A stretch of DNA of 64,000 bases from Streptomyces hoynatensis (lineage in GTDB: Bacteria > Actinomycetota > Actinomycetes > Streptomycetales > Streptomycetaceae), in assembly GCF_003626535.1 (NCBI RefSeq), contig NZ_RBAL01000024.1:31486-95485 (forward strand). The letters run 5' to 3'. Every line of letters begins with the position of its first letter. The first letter of the stretch is position 1. The notes under the pieces are model-generated. The model was not told where the DNA came from. It saw only the letters and a program-made list of their open reading frames with translations, and did no database searches. Below are positions 27,399-35,955 of the stretch, piece by piece. The position numbers were made by a program, and so were the translations under genes.

Positions 27399-27596
27399 TC
27401 AGGAGTGCGGCGGGGTGCAGCGCGGCTCGGCGTGGCAGTAGTAGCCGAGGCCCTTGCAGTGCCAGCAGTCGTGCGGGGCGGCCACGCCGTGCGCCCGCCC
27501 GGAGCCCGGCAGGTAGAGGGTCTCGCGGAACTCCACGGCCTGCCCGCTGCACGCCTGGCACTGCCGGTGCGGCCCCGCGCAGTCGTCACTCGTCAC
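27399..27596 (-). CDS. small Cys-rich (CxxC) protein
   Basis: The 65-residue product has paired cysteines CQAC and CWHC plus several His residues, compatible with a zinc ribbon or DnaJ-like zinc knuckle. Family unknown. Its GTG start overlaps the stop of the gene before it (GTGA at 27593-27596), so the two are translationally coupled. Confidence 0.65.
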   Translation of the reverse strand: MTSDDCAGPHRQCQACSGQAVEFRETLYLPGSGRAHGVAAPHDCWHCKGLGYYCHAEPRCTPPHS

Positions 27597-27826
27597 ACGT
27601 CCTGGCTACCCGGCAGGTCCGGTGTCCAGACCTCGGGGCCGCCGCCGCGCCACTCGATCAGCGCGGGGTCGTCCAGCCGCACGTCGTCCGGGTCGAGCCC
27701 GGCCCGGCGCAGGAACTCGACCAGTTCCACCGGGGAGCGCGCGACGCCGAGGTCCTCCCCGCCCGCGCGCACCCGGCGCCCGCCGCCCGCGGGGGGATAG
27801 ACGATGACGCGCGCCGGAACACCCAT
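27593..27826 (-). CDS. small hypothetical protein
   Basis: The 77-residue protein (MGVPARVIVYPPAGGGRRV...) has a beta-strand-like N-terminus and an acidic C-terminal half (ELVEFLRRAGLDPDDVRLDDPALIEWRG). Not recognised. It heads a two-gene unit with the Cys-rich protein and diverges from the copA gene, so it lies close to the CsoR-type operator. Confidence 0.65.
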   Translation of the reverse strand: MGVPARVIVYPPAGGGRRVRAGGEDLGVARSPVELVEFLRRAGLDPDDVRLDDPALIEWRGGGPEVWTPDLPGSQDV

Positions 27827-27933
27827 GCCTCCAGGGTGCGTCATCCCCGCCGAAACGGCACCCGGCACTCGCCTGGGGCCGTTCGGACGGCGCCACGGGC
27901 GCGCCCCGGCCCGGCCTCCCCCGGCCGCGAGTC

Positions 27934-27953
27934 ATACCCCCGAGGGGTATAAT
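27934..27953 (+). promoter_or_regulatory. CsoR-type copper operator overlapping a -10 box
   Basis: ATACCCC-CGA-GGGGTAT is a perfect inverted repeat (27934-27950) of the kind bound by CsoR copper sensors. A consensus TATAAT (27948-27953) overlaps its right end, 33 nt before the copA start. Apo-CsoR bound here would block polymerase, and Cu(I) would release it. No csoR gene lies in the window. Confidence 0.8.
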
Positions 27954-27986
27954 GGGGGGCGCAGCGGAACGAGGAGTGGGGACGCG

Positions 27987-30353
27987 ATGCAGACATCCAC
28001 CGGCAGCGCCGGCGAGGTCGAGCTGACCATCGGCGGCATGACCTGTGCCTCCTGCGCGGCCCGCGTCGAGAAGCAGCTGAACCGGATGGAGGGCGTGACG
28101 GCCACCGTCAACTACGCCACCGAGAAGGCCAGGGTCTCCCTCGCCGGGGGCGTCACCGTCGGGGACCTGATCGCCACCGTCGAGGCCACCGGCTACACCG
28201 CGGCGCCCCGCCAGGACCCGGCAGAGGCCGCGCCGTCCGGGGCGCCGGCGGACCCGGAGCAGGAGGAGACGGCGGCGCTGCGCCACCGGCTGCTGGTGAC
28301 GGTGGCGCTCGCCGCGCCCGTCATCGCCCTCGCCATGGTGCCCGCCTGGCAGTTCGACTACTGGCAGTGGCTCTCGCTGACCCTGGCGGCCCCGGCCGTG
28401 CTGTGGGGCGGCTGGCGCTTCCACCGGGCCGCCTGGGCGAACGCCAGGCACGGCGCCGCCACCATGGACACGCTGATCTCCCTGGGCACCATGGCCGCGC
28501 TGCTGTGGTCGGGCTGGGCGCTGTTCTTCGGCGAGGCGGGCGAGCCCGGCATGCGCCACCCCTTCGAGCTGACCATGCAGCGCTCGGAGGGCACCTCCGC
28601 CATCTACCTGGAGGCCGCCGCCGGGGTGACCGCCTTCCTGCTGGCCGGCCGGTACTTCGAGGCGCGGGCCAAGCGGCGCGCCGGGTCCGCGCTCCGGGCG
28701 CTGCTCGACCTCGGCGCCAAGGAGGCGACCGTGCTGCGCGGGGGCCGGGAGCAGCGGCTCCCGGTCGCCGCCCTCGCCGTCGGCGACCGCTTCCTGGTCA
28801 GGCCGGGCGAGCGGATCGCCACCGACGGGGTGGTGACCGAGGGCTCCTCGGCCGTGGACGCCTCCATGCTCACCGGCGAGTCGGTGCCGGTGGAGGTCGG
28901 CGTGGGCGACCCGGTCGCCGGGGCCACGGTGAACGCCGGCGGACGCCTGGTCGTGCGCGCCACCAGGGTCGGCGCCGACACCCGGCTCGCCCGGATGGCC
29001 AGGCTGGTGGAGGAGGCCCAGAACGGCAAGGCCGCCGCGCAGCGCCTCGCCGACCGGGTCTCCGCGGTCTTCGTGCCGGTCGTCATCGCCCTCGCGCTCG
29101 GCACCCTCGGCTTCTGGCTCGGCAACGGCGCCGGGCTCACCGCCGCCTTCACCGCGGCCGTCGCCGTGCTGATCATCGCCTGCCCCTGCGCGCTCGGCCT
29201 GGCCACGCCCACCGCCCTGCTCGTGGGCACCGGGCGCGGCGCCCAGCTCGGCATCCTGATCAAGGGGCCCGAGGTGCTGGAGAGCACCCGGCGGGCCGAG
29301 GTGATCGTGCTGGACAAGACCGGCACGATCACCACCGGCCGGATGGCGCTGCGCGGCGTGCACGTGGCCCCGGGGGAGTCGCGCGCGGAGGCGCTCCGGC
29401 TGGCCGGCGCGCTGGAGCACGCCTCCGAGCACCCCGTCGCGCGCGCCGTCGCCCAGGCGGCGGCCGAGGCGGGCCCGCTGCCGCCGGTCGAGGACTTCGC
29501 GAACGTCCCCGGGCTGGGCGTCCGCGGAACCGTCGAGGGCCACGCGGTGCTCGCCGGCCGGGAGCGGCTGCTCGCCCAGGCGGCCTCCCCACGGCCCGCC
29601 GGACCCGGGCGCCCGGGCGCGAGCGCCCCCACCACGTCGCCCGCAGAAGCCGCTGCCGAAGCCGTTGCCGAACCGGCTGCCGAAGCCGCTGCCGAAGCCG
29701 TTGCCGAACTGCCCCGGGAGCTGGCCGCGGCACGGGCCGCCGCGGAGGCGGCCGGGCACACCACGGTGCTCGTGGCCTGGGACGGCCGGGCCCGCGCCCT
29801 GCTTGAGGTGGCGGACCAGGTGAAGCCGACCAGCGCGGAGGCGGTGGCCAGGCTGCGCGCCCTCGGCCTCAGGCCGGTCCTGCTGACCGGCGACAACGCG
29901 CGGGCGGCGCGGGCGGTGGCCGCCGAGGTCGGCATCGAGGAGGTCATCGCGGAGGTGCTGCCCGAGGAGAAGGCCAAGGTGGTCGGGCGGTTGCAGGCCG
30001 AGGGCCGCCGGGTGGCCATGGTCGGCGACGGCGTCAACGACGCGGCGGCGCTGGCCACCGCGGACCTCGGCCTGGCGATGGGCACCGGCACCGACGCGGC
30101 GATCGAGGCGAGCGACCTGACCCTGGTGCGCGGCGACCTGCGCGCCGCGGCCGACGCCATCAGGCTGGCCCGCAGGACCCTGCGCGTCATCCGGGGCAAC
30201 CTCGTCTGGGCCTTCGGCTACAACGTCCTGGCCATCCCGCTGGCGGCGGCCGGGCTGCTCAACCCGATGCTGGCGGGCGCCGCGATGGCGCTCTCCTCCC
30301 TCTCGGTGGTCACCAACAGCCTCCGCCTCCACGCCTTCCGCGCCCAGTCCTGA
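27987..30353 (+). CDS. copA: copper-exporting P1B-type ATPase
   Basis: The 788-residue pump has an N-terminal heavy-metal domain with GMTCASC (residues about 17-23), membrane segments, the TGES actuator motif (MLTGESVPVEV), the transmembrane metal site CPC (Cys399-Pro-Cys401) and the phosphorylation motif DKTGT (Asp443), then HP in the nucleotide domain (ASEHPVARA) and GDGVNDAAAL. CPC with NY/MSS-type C-terminal helices fits Cu(I) export. An Ala/Glu repeat (AEAAAEAVAEPAAEAAAEAV, about 550-575) interrupts the nucleotide domain and is encoded by tandem DNA repeats. The start ATG27987 has GAGGAG upstream, and the operator supports copper control. Confidence 0.93.
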   Translation: MQTSTGSAGEVELTIGGMTCASCAARVEKQLNRMEGVTATVNYATEKARVSLAGGVTVGDLIATVEATGYTAAPRQDPAEAAPSGAPADPEQEETAALRHRLLVTVALAAPVIALAMVPAWQFDYWQWLSLTLAAPAVLWGGWRFHRAAWANARHGAATMDTLISLGTMAALLWSGWALFFGEAGEPGMRHPFELTMQRSEGTSAIYLEAAAGVTAFLLAGRYFEARAKRRAGSALRALLDLGAKEATVLRGGREQRLPVAALAVGDRFLVRPGERIATDGVVTEGSSAVDASMLTGESVPVEVGVGDPVAGATVNAGGRLVVRATRVGADTRLARMARLVEEAQNGKAAAQRLADRVSAVFVPVVIALALGTLGFWLGNGAGLTAAFTAAVAVLIIACPCALGLATPTALLVGTGRGAQLGILIKGPEVLESTRRAEVIVLDKTGTITTGRMALRGVHVAPGESRAEALRLAGALEHASEHPVARAVAQAAAEAGPLPPVEDFANVPGLGVRGTVEGHAVLAGRERLLAQAASPRPAGPGRPGASAPTTSPAEAAAEAVAEPAAEAAAEAVAELPRELAAARAAAEAAGHTTVLVAWDGRARALLEVADQVKPTSAEAVARLRALGLRPVLLTGDNARAARAVAAEVGIEEVIAEVLPEEKAKVVGRLQAEGRRVAMVGDGVNDAAALATADLGLAMGTGTDAAIEASDLTLVRGDLRAAADAIRLARRTLRVIRGNLVWAFGYNVLAIPLAAAGLLNPMLAGAAMALSSLSVVTNSLRLHAFRAQS

Positions 30354-30540
30354 GCCCCGCCCCGGAACGCGCCACGGGCCCGCGCCGCACGCCCGGCCTT
30401 GCGAAAGGCGGCGCACGGGCCCGCCGCGGCGGGGGCGTGCGCCGGGCGCGCGAGGTGCGCGCCCGGGGTGGCCGAAAGCCGCCCGCCGGGCCCCCGGGGC
30501 CCCGGCACCGCCCGCCACGAGTGGCGATTACGGTGGGCCA

Positions 30541-31413
30541 GTGGACGTACTCACCGAGCTGCTCCAGCACTCACGCGCCCCGGGCGCCGCGGTGGCGCGG
30601 ACCTGGGAACGCCCCCCGTGGTCGGTACGCTGCGCCGACGGGGCGCCGGTCTCGGTGCACGCGGTCGTCGCGGGCGGGGCCTGGCTGCTGCGCGACGGGG
30701 AGCGGCCCCGGCCGCTGCGGCCGGGCGACATCGCGGTGGTCCGCGGCCCCGGCCCGCACACCCTGGCCTGTGCCCCGCCGGCGGCGGGCCCCGCCCCGGG
30801 AGCCGAGGGCGGCACCGCCCTGGTCAGGGGCGCCTACCGCCACGTCGAGGACGCCTGGCCCTGGCTGCTGGAGTCCCTGCCGCCGGTCCTGGTCTGCTCC
30901 GAGCCCCACGGCACCGGCGCGGTCCTCGACCTGCTCGCCGCCGAGCTGGAGCGCCCCGAATCCGCCCGCCCCGGCGTCCTGGCGCGGCTCCTCGACCTGC
31001 TCTTCATGATCGCCTTGCGCGCCTGGTCCGACCGCTCGGGCGAGCAACGGCCGCGCTGGCAGCGGGTGTTGCAGGACCCGATCGTCGGCAACGCCCTGCG
31101 GCTGCTGCACGGCAGGCCCGCGCGGCAATGGACCGTGCAGGAGCTGGCCGCCGCGGTGGGCCTGTCCCGCTCCGCCTTCGCCCGCCGCTTCCACAGCCTC
31201 GTGGGCCGCCCGCCGATCGCCTACCTCACCCACTGGCGCATGACCCTGGCCGCGCGCCTGCTGCGCGAGCCGGCGCTCGGCCTCGACGTCATCGCCCACC
31301 GCGTCGGCTACCCGGACTCGCACGCCCTGAGCGCGGCCTTCAAACGCGTCCGCGGCCTGACCCCGCACGCCTACCGCGCCCGCGAACTCGGCCCCCCGGC
31401 CAAGGGCGGATGA
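30541..31413 (+). CDS. AraC-family regulator with N-terminal cupin
   Basis: The 290-residue protein has a cupin_6-type N-terminal domain (WERPPWSVRCADGAPVSVHAV and LRPGDIAVVRGPGPHTL) and a C-terminal pair of helix-turn-helix motifs (WTVQELAAAVGLSRSAFARRF, LDVIAHRVGYPDSHALSAAFKR). Such regulators usually sit beside the reductase or dehydrogenase they control; the alcohol dehydrogenase at 31.6 kb already has its own TetR, so the target is open. GTG30541 is 6 nt after TACGGT (30529-30534), which indicates a leaderless message. Confidence 0.88.
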   Translation: MDVLTELLQHSRAPGAAVARTWERPPWSVRCADGAPVSVHAVVAGGAWLLRDGERPRPLRPGDIAVVRGPGPHTLACAPPAAGPAPGAEGGTALVRGAYRHVEDAWPWLLESLPPVLVCSEPHGTGAVLDLLAAELERPESARPGVLARLLDLLFMIALRAWSDRSGEQRPRWQRVLQDPIVGNALRLLHGRPARQWTVQELAAAVGLSRSAFARRFHSLVGRPPIAYLTHWRMTLAARLLREPALGLDVIAHRVGYPDSHALSAAFKRVRGLTPHAYRARELGPPAKGG

Positions 31414-31428
31414 CCCCACCCCGGCCGC

Positions 31429-31485
31429 GCCACACCACCGCCACACCACCGCCACGCCGCCACCGCCACACCACCGCCGCCACGA
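31429..31485. repeat. CCGCCACACCA low-complexity repeat
   Basis: CCACACCACCG-type units run for about 55 bp between the convergent AraC and alcohol dehydrogenase genes. No gene is seen between 31414 and 31617. Confidence 0.55.
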
Positions 31486-31617
31486 TGCCGCGCATCCCGC
31501 CCCGGCACGGCCCAAGCCCCGCCGGGCACGACCCGCCGGGCGGCCAGGCGCGGCGGCCAGGGGCGGCGGCCAGGCCCCCCGGCGCCGGCGATGCCCGCGG
31601 CCGGGCCTCGGCGCCCT

Positions 31618-32667
31618 TCACTGCCGGTCCAGGTCCGACATGTCGAGCACGAAGCGGTGGCGGACGTCGTTGCGCGCCAGGCGGTCGAGGGCCGTGTTCA
31701 CCCGGGAGGACGGCAGCAGTTCGATGTCGGCGGTGAGGCGGTGCGCGGCGCAGAAGCGCAGCAGGGCGGCGGTGGAGGGGCGGCCGCCGCTGCCCGCGGA
31801 ACCGAGCTTCTTGCGGCCGATCAGCAGATCGGTGGTGTCCACGGTGACCCGCCCGAGGTGGCCGAGGTGGCTGAGGGTGCCGTCCAGGGCGACCGTGCGC
31901 AGGTAGGGAGCCAGGTCGTGGGGGGCGGAGATGGTGTCGATGACCACGTCGAACCGGTCCCGGACGGCCGCCATCTGCCGGGCGTCGGTGGCGAGGACGA
32001 AGCCGTCCGCGCCGAGGGCGTGCGCCTCGTCTGCCTTCTCCCGGGTGCGGCTGAGCACGGAGGTCGTGGCGCCGAGCGCGACGGCCAGCTTGACGGCGAG
32101 GTGCCCCAGCCCGCCGAGCCCGGCCACCGCGACCGTGCTGCCCGGGCCCACCCCCAGGGCCCGCAGGGGCTCCCAGACGGTGATGCCGGCGCAGAGCAGG
32201 GGAGCCGCCCCGGCCGCGTCGAGGCCCGCGGGCAGGTGATGGGCGAACGCCTCGCGGACCACGTACTCGCGGGAGTAGCCGCCCAGGGTGGTCGTCCCGT
32301 CCTGCCGGTCGCGTCCGCCGTAGGTCAGGGTCGGGAAGTCGCGGCAGAAGTTCTCCTGGCCGGCCAGGCACATGGGGCACGTCCCGCAGGAGTCGACGAT
32401 GTTGCCGACGGCCACCGCCTCCCCGGGGGCGAAGCCGGTGACCGCGCTGCCGACCTCGCGCACCGTGCCCGTGAACTCGTGTCCCGGCACCAGGACTCCC
32501 CCGGCGTCGCTCTCGTGCGCGCGCAGCGCGTGCAGGTCGCTGTGGCAGACGCCGCAGTAGTCCACGCGTATCGCGAGGTCGTCCGGGCGCAGGTCCCGGC
32601 GCATGAGGGTGGTGCGGCGCAGCCTGCGCGTCCCGGGGTCCGCCTGCCAGCCCGTCGTGGTGCGCAT
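31618..32667 (-). CDS. zinc-dependent alcohol dehydrogenase (NADP, YahK/CAD-like)
   Basis: The 349-residue medium-chain dehydrogenase shows the catalytic zinc site CGVCHSDLHAL and GHEFTGTV, the structural zinc cysteines (SCGTCPMCLAGQENFC), PLLCAGITVWEPL and the nucleotide motif VAGLGGLGHLAVKLA. This matches the aldehyde-reducing YahK/cinnamyl-alcohol group. ATG32667 has GGGAGAG upstream. It diverges from a TetR gene; two operators in the 103-bp gap imply repression relieved by an aldehyde or related ligand. Confidence 0.9.
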   Translation of the reverse strand: MRTTTGWQADPGTRRLRRTTLMRRDLRPDDLAIRVDYCGVCHSDLHALRAHESDAGGVLVPGHEFTGTVREVGSAVTGFAPGEAVAVGNIVDSCGTCPMCLAGQENFCRDFPTLTYGGRDRQDGTTTLGGYSREYVVREAFAHHLPAGLDAAGAAPLLCAGITVWEPLRALGVGPGSTVAVAGLGGLGHLAVKLAVALGATTSVLSRTREKADEAHALGADGFVLATDARQMAAVRDRFDVVIDTISAPHDLAPYLRTVALDGTLSHLGHLGRVTVDTTDLLIGRKKLGSAGSGGRPSTAALLRFCAAHRLTADIELLPSSRVNTALDRLARNDVRHRFVLDMSDLDRQ

Positions 32668-32688
32668 CTCTCCCTGCCTCCCTGAAAG

Positions 32689-32706
32689 ACAAACCGTTCG
32701 GTCTGT
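32689..32706. promoter_or_regulatory. TetR operator O1 (dehydrogenase side)
   Basis: ACAAACCG-TT-CGGTCTGT, a near-perfect 8-bp inverted repeat 22 bp before the dehydrogenase start. Its arms are identical to those of O2, 51 bp away. Confidence 0.75.
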
Positions 32707-32739
32707 TTGGAGGGTAGGCGAGCCGATCCCCGTTGGCAA

Positions 32740-32757
32740 ACAAACCGGTCGGTCTGT
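32740..32757. promoter_or_regulatory. TetR operator O2 (tetR side)
   Basis: ACAAACCG-GT-CGGTCTGT, with the same arms as O1. It abuts the -10 TAGCGT (32758-32763), which is 7 nt before the tetR ATG, so bound repressor should shut its own leaderless promoter. Confidence 0.75.
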
Positions 32758-32770
32758 TAGCGTGGCGCCC

Positions 32771-33358
32771 ATGTCGGAGCAGCCATCGAACGCGCGCGGA
32801 GCCGCGACGTACCGGCGGATCGTCGAGGCCGCCACGCAGGAGTTCGCCCGGTACGGCATCGCCGGCGCCCGCGTCGAGCGGATCGTTGCCGCCGCCAGAA
32901 CCAACAAGGCGCAGCTCTACGCGTACTTCGGCAGCAAGGAGCGGCTCTTCGACTCGATCTTCTTCGCCTCGCTTGAGCGCATCACCAACGTCGTCCCCCT
33001 CGATGCCGGGGATCTGGCCGACTGGGCCGTGCGCCTCTACGACGAGTACCTGGCCCGTCCCGATCTCATCCGCCTGGCCACCTGGGCCCGCCTGGAGCGG
33101 CGCCCGAGCGGACACCTCGCCGCGGAGCACGAGCGCTACGACGATCACAAGCTCCGCGCCCTCGCCGAGGCCCAGGCCGCCGGGCGCCTCAGGCAGGGCG
33201 ACCCCTTCGACCTGATGGCCGTGGTCATCGCCATGTCCATGGCCTGGTCGCCGGTGAGCAACGTCTACGCCGCCACCGCGTCGGAGCCCGCGGAGGCGCA
33301 CGAGCGGCGGCGCGCCCTGCTGCGGGACTGCGTGCGCCGCGCCGTCGCCCCGGGGTAG
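32771..33358 (+). CDS. TetR-family repressor
   Basis: The 195-residue protein has the TetR helix-turn-helix (IVEAATQEFARYGIAGARVERIVAAARTNKAQLYAYFGSKERLF in pattern) and a TetR_C-type ligand domain found in SCO1712/PsrA-like repressors (RPDLIRLATWARLER). It diverges from the alcohol dehydrogenase and the twin operators fit control of both genes. The message appears leaderless. Confidence 0.9.
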   Translation: MSEQPSNARGAATYRRIVEAATQEFARYGIAGARVERIVAAARTNKAQLYAYFGSKERLFDSIFFASLERITNVVPLDAGDLADWAVRLYDEYLARPDLIRLATWARLERRPSGHLAAEHERYDDHKLRALAEAQAAGRLRQGDPFDLMAVVIAMSMAWSPVSNVYAATASEPAEAHERRRALLRDCVRRAVAPG

Positions 33359-33388
33359 GGAGCCCGGGCGCGCGGGGCGGGGCGGGGC

Positions 33389-34738
33389 TCAGGGGCCGGT
33401 GGTGCAGGGGCGTTGCCGCTTGCCGCAGGTCCCGAGGCTGCACCAGGCGCGGCGGCCCGAGGTGTTGAGGAAGAGCCAGCCGCAGGCCGGGTTGGGGCAG
33501 GCCCGCACGGTCAGCCGCTCCGGCCGGGTCAGCAGGTCGGCGGCGGCCCGCGCGGTGGCGTACAGCGGAAGGCGCAGGCCGGCGGCCGGGCTGAGCCGCC
33601 AGCCGGCCAGGCCGTCCTCCCCGCGGGTGAGCACCGTGTGGACCGCGGCCTGCCTGGCCAGGTCCGCGACCGCGCGGAACGCCCGCCCGTCGGACGGATC
33701 GACCAGGCAGGCGTAGAGCCGGGAGCGGAACTCCCTGGCCTCCGCCAGCACCAGGGCCGCCTCCTGCGGATCCCGGGCCGCCTGCCGCAGGAGCCGGTCG
33801 ACCAGCCAGTCCTCGGTCAGGTCGACGTAGCCGGACCACACGGCGAGGGTGGCGTACTCGCGCAGCCACTCGGAGCCGGGGAACTCCTCGCCCGGCCAGC
33901 CCGCGTAGGTGTTGCAGAACTCGAGGGCCGGGTGCCCGCCGACCTGCCACGGCAGCCACTGGTCGCGCACCCGCACCGCGTAGCTCGGCCCCGGGGGGCG
34001 GTCCAGCCGCGGGTCGTGGCTCCTGATCCGCTCCCGCAGCGTGCGCAGGGCGGGTCCGGGGCCGACGCCGAGCTCGGCCCGCAGGGCGCGGGCGGTGCCG
34101 GCGTACAGCCGCAGGGCCTCGGCCGCCCTGCCGGTCCGGTACAGGGCGGTCATCTGGGCGGCGACCAGCCGCTCGCGCTCCGGGTGCGCCGCGGCCGGCT
34201 CGGCGAGTTCCGCGGCCACCCGGTCCTGCAGGCCCATGGCGAGGGTGTCCTCGGCCCACGACTCCAGCGCGGACAGGCGCAGTTCGGTCAGCCGGCCGCC
34301 GAGCCTGGCGCGCAGTTCCCCGCCGGCCACGTCGGCCAGCAGCGGGCCGCGCCACAGCGCGAGGGCCGCCTCCCGCAGCCGGGTGCGTTCCCCCGGGTCG
34401 GCCGCGGCGGCGGCCTCGCGGAGCAGGCCGGTGAACTCGGCCGCGTCCACGGTGTGTTCGCCGGGCTCGGCGACGTAGCCGTCGTGCCGGGTGAGCAGCG
34501 GGAAGCCGTACGGGGCCAGCGCGGCGCGCAGCCGGCCCACGTAGGTGTGCACGGTGCCGCGGGCCGAGGCGGGCGGGGAGCCGTTCCACAGCAGGTCGAT
34601 GAGGCGTTCGGTCGGCACGACCCGCCCCTCGTCGAGCAGCAGCACCGCGAGCAGGCACCGTTCCTGGGGGCGGCTCCCGGCCAGGACGCGGCGCCCCTCG
34701 TGGCGGGCCTGGAACGGGCCGAGCAGTTGGAACTCCAT
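33389..34738 (-). CDS. SARP-type activator fused to an ABATE/CGNR zinc-finger domain
   Basis: The 449-residue protein begins with an OmpR-like winged helix (MEFQLLGPFQARHEG, RLIDLLWNGSPPASARGTVHTYVGRLR; 1-95) and a bacterial transcriptional activation domain (EFTGLLREAAAA to LRAELGVGPGPALR; about 100-240), the SARP layout. It continues into an ABATE-like domain (GGHPALEFCNTYAGW, about 280) and ends in a CGNR-type zinc finger (CPNPACGWLFLNTS...WCSLGTCGKR) in which the last motif reads CGKR and the usual basic tail is short. SARPs activate secondary-metabolite genes; the second half suggests a second DNA- or ligand-binding unit. No biosynthetic cluster adjoins it, so the target is unclear. Confidence 0.8.
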   Translation of the reverse strand: MEFQLLGPFQARHEGRRVLAGSRPQERCLLAVLLLDEGRVVPTERLIDLLWNGSPPASARGTVHTYVGRLRAALAPYGFPLLTRHDGYVAEPGEHTVDAAEFTGLLREAAAAADPGERTRLREAALALWRGPLLADVAGGELRARLGGRLTELRLSALESWAEDTLAMGLQDRVAAELAEPAAAHPERERLVAAQMTALYRTGRAAEALRLYAGTARALRAELGVGPGPALRTLRERIRSHDPRLDRPPGPSYAVRVRDQWLPWQVGGHPALEFCNTYAGWPGEEFPGSEWLREYATLAVWSGYVDLTEDWLVDRLLRQAARDPQEAALVLAEAREFRSRLYACLVDPSDGRAFRAVADLARQAAVHTVLTRGEDGLAGWRLSPAAGLRLPLYATARAAADLLTRPERLTVRACPNPACGWLFLNTSGRRAWCSLGTCGKRQRPCTTGP

Positions 34739-35088
34739 GGCGCCCGGCAGCCTAGTGCGGTGGCCGAAAAGGTTCACCGGCCCGCGGCGCCAGGCCGGGA
34801 CCCGGCGCGGACCCCGGGCAGGTCCGGGCAGGGTCCCGGCACGGGCCCGGGCACGGTCCGCGGGGGCGGCGTCCCGGGCCGGCGGGGCGGGCGGGGGCGG
34901 CCTGGTGAGCCCGTGGTGAGCGGAACGCGCCAGGCTGCTTCGGGGACCCGCGGTGCCGCGGGGCTCCGCCGCCGCCCGCGGTCCGCCGCGGTCCCGGCGC
35001 GCGCCGCCCCCACCGTGCGCCCTCGGACAGGCGCGCACGCCCACGCACGCCCCGAAGACCCGCGTACACCGTCGTACAAGGAGAGTTC
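34739..35088. other. 350-bp divergent intergenic region, GC-rich and without a gene
   Basis: The region between the SARP-CGNR gene and the secreted protein gene holds imperfect CGGGCACGGGTCC-like repeats (about 34796-34880). A GGAG ribosome binding site sits at 35080-35083. Promoters for both genes must be here but I see no convincing -35/-10 pair. Confidence 0.5.
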
Positions 35089-35631
35089 ATGCGCCGAACC
35101 CGCCTCGCCGGCCGTGCCCTCACGGCCCCGCTCGCCCTGGCCGCCCTGCTGTCCGGGGCCGTGCCCGCCGCCGCCTCGGGAGGCGGCGCGGGCGGCGGCG
35201 CCGACGGCTGGGAGCCCGCCCCGACGCCGCCGTACGACTACGCCGCCGGGGTCAGGTGCGACTTCCCGATCCACACCGAGGCCGTGGTGGACGAGGTCGT
35301 GCAGCGGGTCCTCGACACCTACCCCGACGGCTCGCCCAGGGAGGTCGTCTACAAGGGCCCCCTGATCGTGCGGGTCACCAACACCGACACCGGCGCCTGG
35401 TACGACGCGGACGCGAGCGGCACGGCCCTCGTCGACTACCGCAGCGACGGCTCGCAGTTCTGGTCGGTGATCGGGCCGGTGCTGGTCGGCTTCGGCGAGA
35501 ACGCGGGCAACGTGCCGCGCGGCGAGTACCTCGTCGACGGCGTCTACACGCTGGAGTTCGCGGCCGACGGCTACCGCACCCTGCACCTGCTCCACGGCGG
35601 CACCGAGGACATCTGCGCCCACCTCGACTGA
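35089..35631 (+). CDS. secreted hypothetical protein
   Basis: The 180-residue precursor has a signal peptide (MRRTRLAGRALTAPLALAALLSGAVPAAASG, cleavage about residue 30), a Gly-rich linker and a beta-rich mature part of about 135 residues (CDFPIHTEAVVDEVVQRVLDTYPDG, VVYKGPLIVRVTNTDTG). Two cysteines may form a disulfide. I recognise it as a type common in streptomycetes but without a known function. Confidence 0.75.
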   Translation: MRRTRLAGRALTAPLALAALLSGAVPAAASGGGAGGGADGWEPAPTPPYDYAAGVRCDFPIHTEAVVDEVVQRVLDTYPDGSPREVVYKGPLIVRVTNTDTGAWYDADASGTALVDYRSDGSQFWSVIGPVLVGFGENAGNVPRGEYLVDGVYTLEFAADGYRTLHLLHGGTEDICAHLD

Positions 35632-35658
35632 GCCACCGGGACCCGGCAGGGCACCGGC

Positions 35659-35740
35659 GTCCTGCCACCGCGGCAGGACCGCCGCTGTCCCGCCGCCCCC
35701 GGCCGCCCGGCCGCGGCCCTGCCGCGGCGGCCGGGCGGCC
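35659..35740 (+). terminator. two hairpins after the secreted-protein gene
   Basis: GTCCTGCC/GGCAGGAC (35659-35679) and a larger GC stem, GGCCGCCCGGCCGCGGC against GCCGCGGCGGCCGGGCGGCC with a 3-nt bulge (35701-35740). They fill the first part of the 324-bp gap to the flavin reductase gene; nothing else is seen there. Confidence 0.65.
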
Positions 35741-35955
35741 GCGGAGGGGCCGCCGGGCGGAACCAGGAACCGCCCGGCGCGCCGCTCCGCGCCCGCGCCC
35801 CGTGCGCGCCCCGCCCGCCGCGGCCGGATCGCCGCCGGCTCGCGCGGAACGCGTTGACGGGGCGCAACGCCGGGACAACATCCGGATGCGACGCTGCTGT
35901 TCCGGCGCCCGGTCCGGGACGCCGCGACACGCCCCGACCCGGAGGCAGGTGCCCC

